A stretch of DNA of 64,000 bases from Azomonas agilis (GTDB lineage Bacteria > Pseudomonadota > Gammaproteobacteria > Pseudomonadales > Pseudomonadaceae): contig NZ_VLKG01000002.1 of the NCBI RefSeq assembly GCF_007830255.1, positions 248,001-312,000 of the forward strand, in the 5' to 3' direction. Positions 28,291-37,158 of this stretch are shown one piece after another (the first letter of the stretch is position 1; every line of letters begins with the position of its first letter). Position numbers and translations under genes: made by a program. A model generated the notes under the pieces. That model worked only from the letters and a program-made list of their open reading frames with translations, had not been told where the DNA came from and ran no database searches.

Positions 28291-29127
28291 TCAACTTTGT
28301 TTAAGAGGAGTGGAGTAGGGTAACTGAAGATCAAGGGATTTTAGCTTTTCTTCGAAAGAGGGGATATATTCACAATCCCACTGTGCAAATTGTTGGAAAT
28401 ATTCTTTTTCTGATTGAATTAAGTATTGTGTTAAATGGTGTCCTGAGCCCTTGTATGACTTTAAAGTATCATGCTCGTAATTATCTAAAGTGCTATTATT
28501 ATCCAGCTTCTTTTTTGCATGGTATTGCATTGTATCTAAGGTGTTTCTATAGTGAAAGTGAAAGTAAACAATATTCGTTTGGAGAGTAACTCCAGTCTTT
28601 GTTATTCCATGATGGAAACCATGATCAAGTTTTTGACAGCTACCTTGCGCAAAGAAAAACTTTCTTTGATTAGCTACATTTCTATAGAAAGAAGGCTTTA
28701 CCGGATTACTCGTTGGGCAGCCGCCAATTTTTAATTGATCAGGGGATCTTTCATATATAGATAATGCCTCAGATATTTCTTCCAATGTATATACGTAGTT
28801 TCCATTTAGCTTTGCGGACAAGAACTCATCACAATCAAGTGGAAAGTAAAAGTCATATGGATTATTTTTATCCAGTTCTTTTATTAAAGCTGCAAAAATA
28901 TCCCCTTTGTTTTTAAAGTCTTCAGGAGAGCATTTATCAAAAATGCAGTTTGCACCTAAGTTTTTTGCAAAAGATAATGTAGACAATGTTTGCTTATCAT
29001 CAGAGCCATTATCGTAGATAAACAAGTTTGTGTATCCAAAAATAGAACCATGGTATTTTACCCATGGTAAAATTAGATCAGCTTCATTTTTCAGCATCAT
29101 GATTATGCAAATTTTGTATTTTTTCAT
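28291..29127 (-). CDS. Glycosyltransferase, GT92/Glyco_tranf_2_4-like
   Basis: 278 residues. The N-terminus [18 protein letters not shown] and the acidic site LDCDEFLSA (DxD-like) fit GT-A-fold transferases of the GT92 or Glyco_tranf_2_4 type, often annotated as family 2. A histidine-rich segment near residue 195 (YFHFHYRNT) is also usual. It has no membrane span. It sits between ugd and the epimerase, so it probably adds a sugar to the same glycan. Donor and acceptor are unknown. AT-rich composition. Confidence 0.7.
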   Translation of the reverse strand: MKKYKICIIMMLKNEADLILPWVKYHGSIFGYTNLFIYDNGSDDKQTLSTLSFAKNLGANCIFDKCSPEDFKNKGDIFAALIKELDKNNPYDFYFPLDCDEFLSAKLNGNYVYTLEEISEALSIYERSPDQLKIGGCPTSNPVKPSFYRNVANQRKFFFAQGSCQKLDHGFHHGITKTGVTLQTNIVYFHFHYRNTLDTMQYHAKKKLDNNSTLDNYEHDTLKSYKGSGHHLTQYLIQSEKEYFQQFAQWDCEYIPSFEEKLKSLDLQLPYSTPLKQS

Positions 29128-29285
29128 GGCTTTCTTTATTCCTGATTTTAAATGGTAATGTGTAGTTGAATTTTAAATTAATCCAGTTTTTTATAGGAGG
29201 GCTCTGTATTTTTAGTTAAACTCATCCTATTTTCGGCATACTCATGATGTTTCCTAATGTGAGTGCCAGTAGGGCAAGCTTATTG

Positions 29286-30311
29286 TTAACTATTAATTCC
29301 ATAATAATTACGATACCATTCAATAAATTTTTTAATTCCAATATTTATGTTTGTTTTTGGTTTGTATCCAGAGAGTTTGTGTAACTGGTTAATGTCAGCA
29401 AATGTTTCTAACACATCACCATCTTGTAATGGCATAAATATTTTGTTCGCTTTACAGTTTAAATTTTCTTCTATTTTTTTTATGAATTCAAGTAAGTTGA
29501 TTGGGCTATTATTTCCGATATTGAGAACTTGGAACGGTACATTACTTATGTGAGGGAGGGGGTTCTTGGGAGTAAAACTTGGTGTCGGTTTTGCTGGATT
29601 ATCTATACAATAAATAATTCCATCAACTATATCATCTATGTATGTGAAATCACGCTGCATTTCTCCATTATTATAAACATTTATAGGCTTTCCATCTAAA
29701 ATAGCTTTAGTAAAAAGAAATAAGGCCATGTCTGGTCGTCCCCAAGGACCATAAACAGTAAAAAAACGTAACCCAGTTGTAGGTATATCGTATAAATGAC
29801 TATATGTATGAGCCATTAGCTCGTTGGACTTTTTTGTCGCTGCATATAAACTGATCGGATGATCGACATTATCTTCTTCTGAAAATGGAGTTTTTGTATT
29901 ACTACCATATACGCTAGAGCTTGATGCATACACTAAGTTTTTTATTTTATGCGTTCTACAACCCTCTAAAATATTTAGGAAGCCGTTGATATTACTATCA
30001 ATGTATGAGTAAGGGTTTTTTATTGAGTATCGAACACCAGCTTGTGCAGCTAAATTAAGAACGCAATCAAATTTTTCTTTTAGAAATAGTTCTTGGATTG
30101 CTTTGCGGTCGGCAATATCTATTTTGGAAAAGTGAAAATTTTTGAAGTTTCTATGTTGTTTGATAACATCAAGCCTAGAGTGCTTTAAATTTACATCGTA
30201 ATAATCATTTAGGTTATCAATTCCAACTACCATATCACCGCGCTGTAGCAGACTTATACACGTATGCATTCCTATAAATCCAGCTACACCTGTAAGAAGA
30301 ATTTTTTGCAT
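29286..30311 (-). CDS. NAD-dependent UDP-glucuronate 4-epimerase-like protein
   Basis: 341 residues, an extended short-chain dehydrogenase. NAD-binding motif TGVAGFIGMH is at the N-terminus; SSSSVYG, then YAATKK with the Tyr-x3-Lys pair, and RFFTVYGPWGRPDMA follow. The last stretch is typical of UDP-glucuronate 4-epimerases (CapI/LspL type), which make UDP-galacturonate. Ugd, encoded two genes away, would supply the substrate. A UDP-glucose epimerase role is less likely given the FTVYGPWGRPDMA motif. Confidence 0.82.
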   Translation of the reverse strand: MQKILLTGVAGFIGMHTCISLLQRGDMVVGIDNLNDYYDVNLKHSRLDVIKQHRNFKNFHFSKIDIADRKAIQELFLKEKFDCVLNLAAQAGVRYSIKNPYSYIDSNINGFLNILEGCRTHKIKNLVYASSSSVYGSNTKTPFSEEDNVDHPISLYAATKKSNELMAHTYSHLYDIPTTGLRFFTVYGPWGRPDMALFLFTKAILDGKPINVYNNGEMQRDFTYIDDIVDGIIYCIDNPAKPTPSFTPKNPLPHISNVPFQVLNIGNNSPINLLEFIKKIEENLNCKANKIFMPLQDGDVLETFADINQLHKLSGYKPKTNINIGIKKFIEWYRNYYGINS

Positions 30312-30346
30312 GATATCTTTGCTTTGGTTAGGAGACTAGCTGTTGT

Positions 30347-33300
30347 TTAGAAGTTCTTAATTATTTTATCGAATTCATTTATTATATGATCCATAGACGA
30401 CCTTAGTTTTATTTCATTCATTATTTCCGATGCATAATTCCAATTGCTTTTATTGTAGTCTGACTTTGCATTATCTATTACAGAAAGTATTTCTTCTTCG
30501 GTAGGAGTATTTGATACCAAATATGGATAGTCTGATCCCAAGTAGTATTCTGCATCTCCTTCATTTGCTTGTATTATTATAATGGAATTTGAAGCGGCAG
30601 CAGTAAATCCTTTTAAGAATGGTTTAAATCCGTCAATCCCTCGTTTTTGACGAACTGCATAGTGACAATTAAATTTGGGTATTAAGTCGATCCATGAGTC
30701 ATCTTGGATACTGGTGTCAACATTGATAAATTTTACAAACTTTTCTATAGATTCTGTTTTTTGAGTATTGAGTAGTTCCCCAAAATATCCAATTTCACAT
30801 GAGTTAAACTCTAACTTAGTGGGTTTAATTTTATTTATTACTCTTGGGTCTACATGGTGTGTTAAGTGGAAAGACGGTATTTGGGGGATATTTAGCATGT
30901 AATGCTTGTACCCAAGTATTGAAGATGCAATTAAGGCATCAGCAAAGTCAATTTTATTTTTGTCTGGTATGTCATCTACAAAATCGTAAAGTAGAATATT
31001 ATTGTGTGATTTTAGTTTTTCTAAATCTTGTACAGATGAGTCTTTTAAGAAGCCTTTAGTAATAAAAATAATGCAATTTTTTAATTGATTGGAATCACTT
31101 GTATAGGTGACATTTTTACCTCTTTCTATATAGTGGTTTTTAATTAGCTTAGAGAGTTGCTCGCCTCTCATTACTGTAGAGCCGGATTTTGCATACTTTT
31201 CAGAGTACAAAAATACAATATTCCTATTTTGTTTTATTGTATTAGTTATTTGTTGTTTTTGGGGGGCCTCAAAATTATGTGGAACTTTTACAAAAAAACA
31301 ATTGTCTCGAGACGAGCCAAGCCTTTCTGAGAATACATGAGGTTTAAGATTTGTGCTCCACATCAAATACCCAAGACTGACTTGGTCACGATATGATCCA
31401 TTAAGTATTTCAGTCCACCAGTCATCCATAAAATTACATACTTCTTTATTAATATGTGATCTCCAAATGAAAGAGCCTTCCGTTAGCCCTGTATTATTTG
31501 GTAGTCCTAGCTGATCATATTTTTTTATTTGTGCTAATAACTTCACAGGCTCGTGGCGCTTACTAGTTACTATGGCAATATATTCTTTAAAAATATCCCT
31601 TCTAAATGGATGACGCCACATCACAAAATCATTGGCATTTAGACATAAATTTATTAGTAAATTTATTCTGCCTAAAAATAAAGTATTTGCATCTACAAAG
31701 AGAGAATATTTATATTCTTTTAGATATTTATGTGGAAGTATTTTGTATATTTTTGCACTTAAATTACTTGATTTAAACTCCGGTGATACAAGTCTGATAT
31801 TCCATCCCATAGATGGCCTATCTCTGTCGGTGAAGCAGATAAAATCTATGTCATGCTTTAGTGGGATAATTGGAAGTAAATCATCTATATCTCCGAATAA
31901 TGTCGTGTATATACAGATAGATTTTCTTTCTTCGCTTTTTATTGTTTTTCTGAAGCCTGAATTATTTATTATTTGGAAGTCTTCATTGTTTTCATCTGTT
32001 GGTCTATCAATTCTTAATATTGTTTTTTTACATCTTTCTGGAATTCCTTGCTTTGAGTTAATTAGTTTCCAGTAATTTATCCATAATTTTTCAGCATTAT
32101 TCCAATTTTTTAATAAAATTTCACAACTTGCTAAAATTTCTAGTGATGCTCTAGTTACCCCATAATTTTCTTTTATAGTTGTAGCAATATCTTTAGATTT
32201 TTCTATATCCTGATTCAACCATGTACGCTCAAGTAAGTCGTAGTTCTCTAATTCTCTTTGGTATACGCCATTTAAATATTCATGTACTACATCAATACTT
32301 GATTTTGTTTTTGCTGATTTTATAAGTTTTGGAATTTTATATGGATTAAAATTTTTTGAAAAAACGTTTTCTAAATTTTCCTTAGATATTGGTTTTTTTA
32401 ATAATTCAATTAAGTCGCTAGGATTTTCTTTCCATTTTGTATTTAGTAGATTCTCTATAAAAGCCAGCTCGATCCAATGTTCATTTTCTGGTAAGCCAAT
32501 ACGCCCTTCGCGTTTACCATGGTTGATAAAGTGAATTAAAGCTGGTTCTCTACTTCTCGCAATGTCTTTATATCTTGTGAGATAATATATAGAGTTAAAC
32601 TTTTCAGATGGATTTGCAAGAAACAAGTCACCATGCATTAAATAATGGGTAATAGAGTCTTGATCACTTGGTATAGTATTTATTGGTAATTGATTTCTGT
32701 AGTATTCATCGTTAAATAAATCTGATTTTTTTATTGCTGCTGTCCAATACTGTTGGTTTTGAATATTTTTATATCGAATGATATGGGTTCCGCTTCCTGT
32801 TCTATATATTGGATTTTCATTTATTGAAAAATTATCTATAACTCTCAAAGAGTAGTTTGATGTATCTTCCGTTTGTTGATAGGTGACGGCTATCTCAAGA
32901 TTCTCTATGGCTGGTAGTGCCCCGAAAAATCTTTCCATTGCATGAGCATATGTGCCATCTCCACCAGTTTTAGCTTCTTTCGAGCTTGAAAGTAGCTCAT
33001 AAATAGTGTGGAATTTTTCATCAAAAATTTTTAAGAGGCTGCCTTTAATCCAAAAAATTGTTCCAGCAATAAATCCAAACTCACTTTCTGGCTCTGGAAG
33101 ATTTAAGCATTTTAAAATGTTCCTAAATGCTTCTCTATTATTATACATTAATAAGTCAGCGGATCGAAAAAATATCTCAGCTCCAATTAGTCCAACATCA
33201 TTATGTTGTATTGATCTAATCGCTTTTGAAGCAATTTCTGTAGAGCCAATTACGCTATCTAATAAAGCTTTCCCGTGGATTGCTTTTTCTTCGGTTTTAT

Positions 33301-33745
33301 CATTTTTAGTATGTAGTTTTAATACTGAACTATATTCCCACAGTCTGGCTTTTTTAGTGGCAATAATGAATGGAAGTACATCCATTCCCTCGTTTTCAAC
33401 TATAAATACTATGGCTGAATTGTAGTCATTAGTTATTTTTTTTGAAATGGAGTCAAACAGAACTTCCGTAGTCGTTACAATTAAATCAAAATCTATATCT
33501 AGGTTTTTTAAATATGTATTAATTCTATCCCACAAATGCTCATAAAACACATGTACAACTATGGCGGTGGTCTTTATTGGATTCCTTCTTTCTAGTATTT
33601 TTTTTTCTGCTAAATTTATGTTGAAATTTATGATATGTCCAAGTTTGGTGTTATTTTTTAGAGCTAAGCTGTATAGATAAATAGATTTCTCGAATTTTTT
33701 AGCTCTAAAGCTATTGTTTGCTTGTGTTAGATAGTTAATTTGCAT
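30347..33745 (-). CDS. Multi-domain RgpF-like glycosyltransferase
   Basis: 1132 residues, AT-rich. Parts in order: a short TPR-like start (residues 1-45); a rhamnan synthesis F-like domain (about 58-330; AIVVHVFYEHLWDRI, VLKLHTKNDKTEE); a linker with FNSIYYLTRYKDIA...INHGKREGR, a repeat often found in cell-wall glycosyltransferases; a helical region; a DUF616-like domain (about 610-860; CIYTTLFGDIDDLLPI, FVDANTLFL); and a C-terminal GT-B-like half (FLYSEKYAKSGSTVMRG, GYFGELL). It likely builds a surface polysaccharide, possibly with more than one transfer activity. No signal or membrane span is seen. Domain borders are estimates. Confidence 0.65.
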   Translation of the reverse strand: MQINYLTQANNSFRAKKFEKSIYLYSLALKNNTKLGHIINFNINLAEKKILERRNPIKTTAIVVHVFYEHLWDRINTYLKNLDIDFDLIVTTTEVLFDSISKKITNDYNSAIVFIVENEGMDVLPFIIATKKARLWEYSSVLKLHTKNDKTEEKAIHGKALLDSVIGSTEIASKAIRSIQHNDVGLIGAEIFFRSADLLMYNNREAFRNILKCLNLPEPESEFGFIAGTIFWIKGSLLKIFDEKFHTIYELLSSSKEAKTGGDGTYAHAMERFFGALPAIENLEIAVTYQQTEDTSNYSLRVIDNFSINENPIYRTGSGTHIIRYKNIQNQQYWTAAIKKSDLFNDEYYRNQLPINTIPSDQDSITHYLMHGDLFLANPSEKFNSIYYLTRYKDIARSREPALIHFINHGKREGRIGLPENEHWIELAFIENLLNTKWKENPSDLIELLKKPISKENLENVFSKNFNPYKIPKLIKSAKTKSSIDVVHEYLNGVYQRELENYDLLERTWLNQDIEKSKDIATTIKENYGVTRASLEILASCEILLKNWNNAEKLWINYWKLINSKQGIPERCKKTILRIDRPTDENNEDFQIINNSGFRKTIKSEERKSICIYTTLFGDIDDLLPIIPLKHDIDFICFTDRDRPSMGWNIRLVSPEFKSSNLSAKIYKILPHKYLKEYKYSLFVDANTLFLGRINLLINLCLNANDFVMWRHPFRRDIFKEYIAIVTSKRHEPVKLLAQIKKYDQLGLPNNTGLTEGSFIWRSHINKEVCNFMDDWWTEILNGSYRDQVSLGYLMWSTNLKPHVFSERLGSSRDNCFFVKVPHNFEAPQKQQITNTIKQNRNIVFLYSEKYAKSGSTVMRGEQLSKLIKNHYIERGKNVTYTSDSNQLKNCIIFITKGFLKDSSVQDLEKLKSHNNILLYDFVDDIPDKNKIDFADALIASSILGYKHYMLNIPQIPSFHLTHHVDPRVINKIKPTKLEFNSCEIGYFGELLNTQKTESIEKFVKFINVDTSIQDDSWIDLIPKFNCHYAVRQKRGIDGFKPFLKGFTAAASNSIIIIQANEGDAEYYLGSDYPYLVSNTPTEEEILSVIDNAKSDYNKSNWNYASEIMNEIKLRSSMDHIINEFDKIIKNF

Positions 33746-33828
33746 TTTTGGTTACTTTAAAATTTTTATTGACAGTTATGTTAATGTCTGGCTGATAAAT
33801 TTTAATGAGCTTAAGTACTGAGGCTTTA

Positions 33829-34944
33829 TTAAGTGTTTTTGTTGACTTTATTAGATTTTTGCGACTTTTGGGATGTTACGTCGAAATCCTCTATAGTAAA
33901 CTCTAATATGCATTGGGCTTTAATGAAAGCTTGAAGTTGAGATAGTCCAAGTAAGTTAGGATCGAATTTTATGTTTTTTTTGCTTATGAGTACATTGCCT
34001 AAAAGCTCGAAGGCTAACTTATGTTCTGGATTGTCTAACAGTAGAGGTTTTAGAATAGAAATGGCTTCTTCATATTTTTTAGCAGCAGTCAGTTTTTCAA
34101 TACGAATCGGTAATCCAATTTCTTGTACCTGCTCTAAACGAGTTTTTAACGAAACACTTTCAGGATTTGTTTTTAAAGCCTCCTGCAAACTCTGCTCTGC
34201 CTCGTCATACTTTTTAAGTAACCGCTGGGCATTAGCTTTACCCAGTAAAGCCCAGTGTAGTTTTGAATCTAAAGTGTAAGCTTTTTGAAAAGCATTAATA
34301 GCTTGCTCATACTTCTTAGCCAGTAAATGAGTCTCACCTAACTTGTAATGGCACAGGCTATTCTCACCCAATTCTTTTGCAAGGTTACTCCAAGTTTTTT
34401 CGGCTTCCTCTAATCGTCCAGTTTCTTGAGCTAAGGTTGCTTGTTTATTGAGTGCTTTAATTTCTTCTGGTTTTTTAGCTACTTTATTAAATGCAGGTTG
34501 CTTTAGTAGATTGTCTAGTAGGGCTTCACCTTCTGCGCGGCTAATTAGGTCAAAGTCATAGGGGCTTTTTGCAGGTTTTAGTTGAAAGGTGCCAAAGACA
34601 ATCCCTGTTTCTGCATCGCGAGCACTGAGAGTGTGGGGTTTTCCATCCAATATCTCGTAAGAGAGGTTTAATAGAAAGCGGTGGTGCCCATCACCGATTT
34701 TGGCTTTGGCTAAGTCGGGGCGGAATTGATCTGCTAAGCCATAGGCTACAACACGGTTTTCGCTAACAATCTCAACCATCAAGCGTTTTTTAGGGGTATC
34801 GGCATTATAGGCCCAACCTACGGCTTGATTATTGGGCGCACCATCTAAAGAGCCTCGAATTTGGGCTTTGGCTTTTGCTGTTGTTTTAGGGGCAGGAGTG
34901 GTTGCAGCAGGGGTTGAAGCGGGTTGTTTATTAGCGGTGCTCAT
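33829..34944 (-). CDS. TPR protein with a GWA-type N-terminal domain
   Basis: 371 residues. A Pro/Ala/Thr-rich start (about 1-27) is followed by a beta-type domain with IRGSLDGAPNNQAVGWAYN and ADQFRPDLAKAKIGDGHHRF, which I know from other proteobacterial glycan-cluster proteins and glycosyltransferases. Residues 150-340 are tetratricopeptide repeats (CHYKLGETHLLAKKYEQAIN, ALLGKANAQRLLKKYDEAE). No catalytic motif is visible, so it may organise glycan enzymes. It is the first gene of the minus-strand block and would be transcribed from the gap at 34945. Confidence 0.65.
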   Translation of the reverse strand: MSTANKQPASTPAATTPAPKTTAKAKAQIRGSLDGAPNNQAVGWAYNADTPKKRLMVEIVSENRVVAYGLADQFRPDLAKAKIGDGHHRFLLNLSYEILDGKPHTLSARDAETGIVFGTFQLKPAKSPYDFDLISRAEGEALLDNLLKQPAFNKVAKKPEEIKALNKQATLAQETGRLEEAEKTWSNLAKELGENSLCHYKLGETHLLAKKYEQAINAFQKAYTLDSKLHWALLGKANAQRLLKKYDEAEQSLQEALKTNPESVSLKTRLEQVQEIGLPIRIEKLTAAKKYEEAISILKPLLLDNPEHKLAFELLGNVLISKKNIKFDPNLLGLSQLQAFIKAQCILEFTIEDFDVTSQKSQKSNKVNKNT

Positions 34945-35262
34945 GGCGATTAGTCTGCTTAAAAGTAGTTGTTGATTGCCACACAGGAAGCGGGGCAGGG
35001 GTTTTTTTGAGGGCTTGGAAAAAGGGTTTGGCAGATCATCCTTAAACTAAAATTCCTTAAAAGAAGGCTCTACTGAATAAGGCAAAGCGTACAAGCATTA
35101 CTCAAGTATTATGAATGCTAATCTATTGCTGGCGTTCCAATATCTTGAAAGCCTGTACTTGTCGGATTTGTTAGCCCTTTAAGAGCAGCCAGTAACCATA
35201 ACTAAAGTATAAATCTAATACAATATGGGTTGATTAAAGTTACCCCCGTAAAGGAGTTCTCT
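34945..35262. promoter_or_regulatory. AT-rich divergent intergenic region
   Basis: 318 bp between the divergent TPR gene and the DUF2288 gene, so both promoters must lie here. On the plus strand TACAAT at 35219-35224 is a candidate -10, with no convincing -35. No strong operator or RNA gene was recognised. A run of seven T at 35006 lies near the TPR gene. Confidence 0.35.
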
Positions 35263-35568
35263 GTGTCTGAAAATGACCTATATTTCAAATTACTGAACGA
35301 GACAGCCAGCATCACTTGGCCAGAATTAGAACCTTTTTTTGCGCGTGGAGTTTTGCTCTGGGTAGCGGCTTCTATGGATTTGGTAGCAGCCGCTCAAGCC
35401 TTGGCTGAGGATAACAAATCTCAGGTAGCCTTATGGATTGACCAGCAGCAATTGATGCCGATTTCTGTAGACCAAGCGCAAGATTGGCAAGCCTGCAATT
35501 CAGAGCTTTGGGCGGTTGTGGTAGCTCCTTGGGTGTTGGTGCAGGAGCGTCCTTCGACCCTTCGGTAA
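35263..35568 (+). CDS. DUF2288 family protein
   Basis: 101 residues from a GTG at 35263, chosen because AAGGAG lies six bases upstream; an ATG-type reading from 35230 would begin before that site. KLLNETASITWPELEPFFAR and LVAAAQALAEDNKSQVALW match DUF2288, a small soluble family of unknown function in Pseudomonas relatives. The last residues (ERPSTLR) are encoded by a dispersed repeat, so the natural C-terminus seems to have been replaced. Single gene; no operon. Confidence 0.75.
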   Translation: MSENDLYFKLLNETASITWPELEPFFARGVLLWVAASMDLVAAAQALAEDNKSQVALWIDQQQLMPISVDQAQDWQACNSELWAVVVAPWVLVQERPSTLR

Positions 35569-35590
35569 ACTCAGGGCTCAGGACGGGTTT
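35551..35590. repeat. Dispersed repeat copy at the DUF2288 3' end
   Basis: CCTTCGACCCTTCGGTAAAC and the following TCAGGGCTCAGGACGGG resemble the CTTCGACAGGCTCAG-type repeat after dcd. The stop codon TAA of the DUF2288 gene falls inside it. Confidence 0.5.
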
Positions 35591-35654
35591 CGGTGGGTTT
35601 TGGCTGGTTATTTGTTGGCGAAATCCCACATAACCAGCGCCCTTAGTCTTTTGA

Positions 35655-35936
35655 TTATTTAGGTATTAGGCGAATTTCAAGCTCACAGCCCACAGCGGCT
35701 GCGTATTTGCGTAATGTTGATAGAGAGGGAGAATGTTTACCTCCTGCTTCAAGGCGTGCAATTGCAGGAGCTTTGGTGTGCATTTTCTCTGCAACTTCGG
35801 CTTGGGTAAGGCCTGCTTGTTCGCGTGCATGAAGAAGCTCATAAGCTAGTGCATATTCTTCTGCTAAGGCATCATAGTTTTCTTTGACCTTTGGGTTGGA
35901 TAGTGCGCGTTGTTTTAGTTCAGCGTGAGTGAGCAT
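35655..35936 (-). CDS. higA: HigA-like HTH antitoxin
   Basis: 93 residues, with GGAGG before the ATG (AGGAGGTCAAAAATG). The helix-turn-helix is REQAGLTQAEVAEKMHTKAP AIARLEAGG, an XRE/HTH_3 type. Antitoxins of this kind bind the toxin through their N-terminus and repress their own promoter. The start overlaps the end of the toxin gene by 17 bp, in toxin-first order as in HigBA systems. The name is by type and order, not by close identity. Confidence 0.75.
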   Translation of the reverse strand: MLTHAELKQRALSNPKVKENYDALAEEYALAYELLHAREQAGLTQAEVAEKMHTKAPAIARLEAGGKHSPSLSTLRKYAAAVGCELEIRLIPK

Positions 35937-36255
35937 TTTTGACCTCCTGCATGCGAGTCAATGCAATATTCAATTCACGATTGGGTGTTTCTTGGGTCTT
36001 CTTCACAAAGCTATGAAGCACCATGATCTGCTCTCCGACCTGAAAGCAGTAAAAAACACGTCCGATACCTTCGCGCCCTTTTGGACGTAACTCGAAAAGC
36101 CCATTTCCCATAGCGCGAGAGTGAGGCATACGCAGTGATGGGCCAAATACCTCAAGCATATCGGCCAAACGAAGGTAGCTGGCTAGAATGCTGGGCGGCA
36201 AAGTGAGTACATCATGTTGGACGGACTCGGAGTAGTAGGTGATTGTGTAAGGCAT
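35920..36255 (-). CDS. higB: HigB/RelE-like toxin
   Basis: 111 residues from the ATG at 36255 (MPYTITYYSESVQHDVLTLP); an in-frame start at 36270 is weaker. GLFELRPKGREGIGRVFYCF and MVLHSFVKKTQETP are typical of the RelE/ParE superfamily, Gp49/HigB branch (PF05973). Such toxins cut mRNA on the ribosome. The basic residues in LRPKGREG and KKTQETP are the likely catalytic face. It lies upstream of and overlaps the antitoxin gene, so both come from one transcript. Confidence 0.75.
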   Translation of the reverse strand: MPYTITYYSESVQHDVLTLPPSILASYLRLADMLEVFGPSLRMPHSRAMGNGLFELRPKGREGIGRVFYCFQVGEQIMVLHSFVKKTQETPNRELNIALTRMQEVKNAHSR

Positions 36256-36335
36256 GCCGAAAAGTAACAAATTTGTTATCTATTGGGCAAGTGGTATACA
36301 CCGAGTGTCTAGCTAAAACTTTGCCTAGAGCTTTT

Positions 36336-36352
36336 CTTGAGCCTATCGAAAG
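36336..36352. repeat. Short dispersed repeat fragment
   Basis: CTTGAGCCTATCGAAAG is a half-copy of the CTTCGACAGGCTCAG-type repeat seen after dcd and at 35551. It lies between the toxin gene and the ppa terminator. Confidence 0.35.
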
Positions 36353-36376
36353 AGTGAAGGAAGGAGAAGACGACAT

Positions 36377-36401
36377 AAAAAAGCCGACTTGTGGTCGGCT
36401 T
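36377..36401 (-). terminator. Rho-independent terminator of ppa
   Basis: On the minus strand AAGCCGAC and GTCGGCTT form an eight-base perfect stem with a five-base loop, followed by a run of six T. It ends 19 bp after the ppa stop. Confidence 0.85.
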
Positions 36402-36419
36402 CACGGGGTAGGGCGTTGC

Positions 36420-36947
36420 TTACTTCTGGTAGGCTGCCACTGCCTTAGTGATTTCTGCGCGGGCAGCTTCTGCGTTGCCCCAGCCATCAACCTTCACCCA
36501 TTTGCCGGGTTCGAGGTCTTTGTAATTTTCGAAGAAGTGCTTGATTTGCTCCAGCAGCAGGGCTGGTAGATCAGTGTATTCTTTGACTTCTTTGTAGAGT
36601 ACGGTGAGTTTGTCGTGGGGAACAGCGATTAGCTTAGCATCGCCGCCGCCTTCGTCGCTCATAAAGAGTACACCTACAGGGCGGGCACGGATTACGGCAC
36701 CCGGAGTTACGGGGTAGGGCGTTACCACTAACACATCCAGCGGGTCGCCATCATCGGCTAGGGTATTGGGGATATAGCCGTAGTTGGCTGGGTAGAACAT
36801 CGGGGTGGCCATAAAACGATCTACAAACAGGCAATCGCTGTCTTTGTCGATTTCGTATTTGATGGGCGCGTGGTTGGCCGGGATTTCGATGGCAACGTAA
36901 ATGTCGTTCGGCAGGTCCTTGCCAGCCGGAATCTTGCTATAACTCAT
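36420..36947 (-). CDS. ppa: Inorganic pyrophosphatase
   Basis: 175 residues from the ATG at 36947 ([20 protein letters not shown]), with ATGGAGCC upstream; an in-frame ATG at 36962 would add five residues. Ppa hydrolyses pyrophosphate and so pulls biosynthetic reactions forward. Family I signature [11 protein letters not shown] supplies metal-binding aspartates. Length matches E. coli Ppa (176). It is followed by its own terminator. Confidence 0.96.
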   Translation of the reverse strand: MSYSKIPAGKDLPNDIYVAIEIPANHAPIKYEIDKDSDCLFVDRFMATPMFYPANYGYIPNTLADDGDPLDVLVVTPYPVTPGAVIRARPVGVLFMSDEGGGDAKLIAVPHDKLTVLYKEVKEYTDLPALLLEQIKHFFENYKDLEPGKWVKVDGWGNAEAARAEITKAVAAYQK

Positions 36948-37158
36948 AAGCGTTGGCTCCATGACCGGCGCAGGGGCCGGAGGCTCGTATCATGGGCGGC
37001 GATTATAGGCGTATTTATTTAATTTTGGCCATGCTGTCGTAGCCTTTCCTTGTTATAAGTCTTGCGCGAAAAACCCCGTACTTTAGTGTGGGGATAGATA
37101 GCACTGGAGGCGTAGCCTCCCCAAAGTGGCCTTAATTCAGTTCAGTTAGCAGTGACCT

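Noticed and set aside
31632-32075. 147-codon plus-strand frame within the RgpF-like gene
   Set aside because: AT-rich chance frame opposite a long recognised gene; no ribosome site or motif.
23089-34944. Prophage or integrative element
   Set aside because: No integrase, capsid, tail or attachment-site pair was seen; the block looks like a glycan island.
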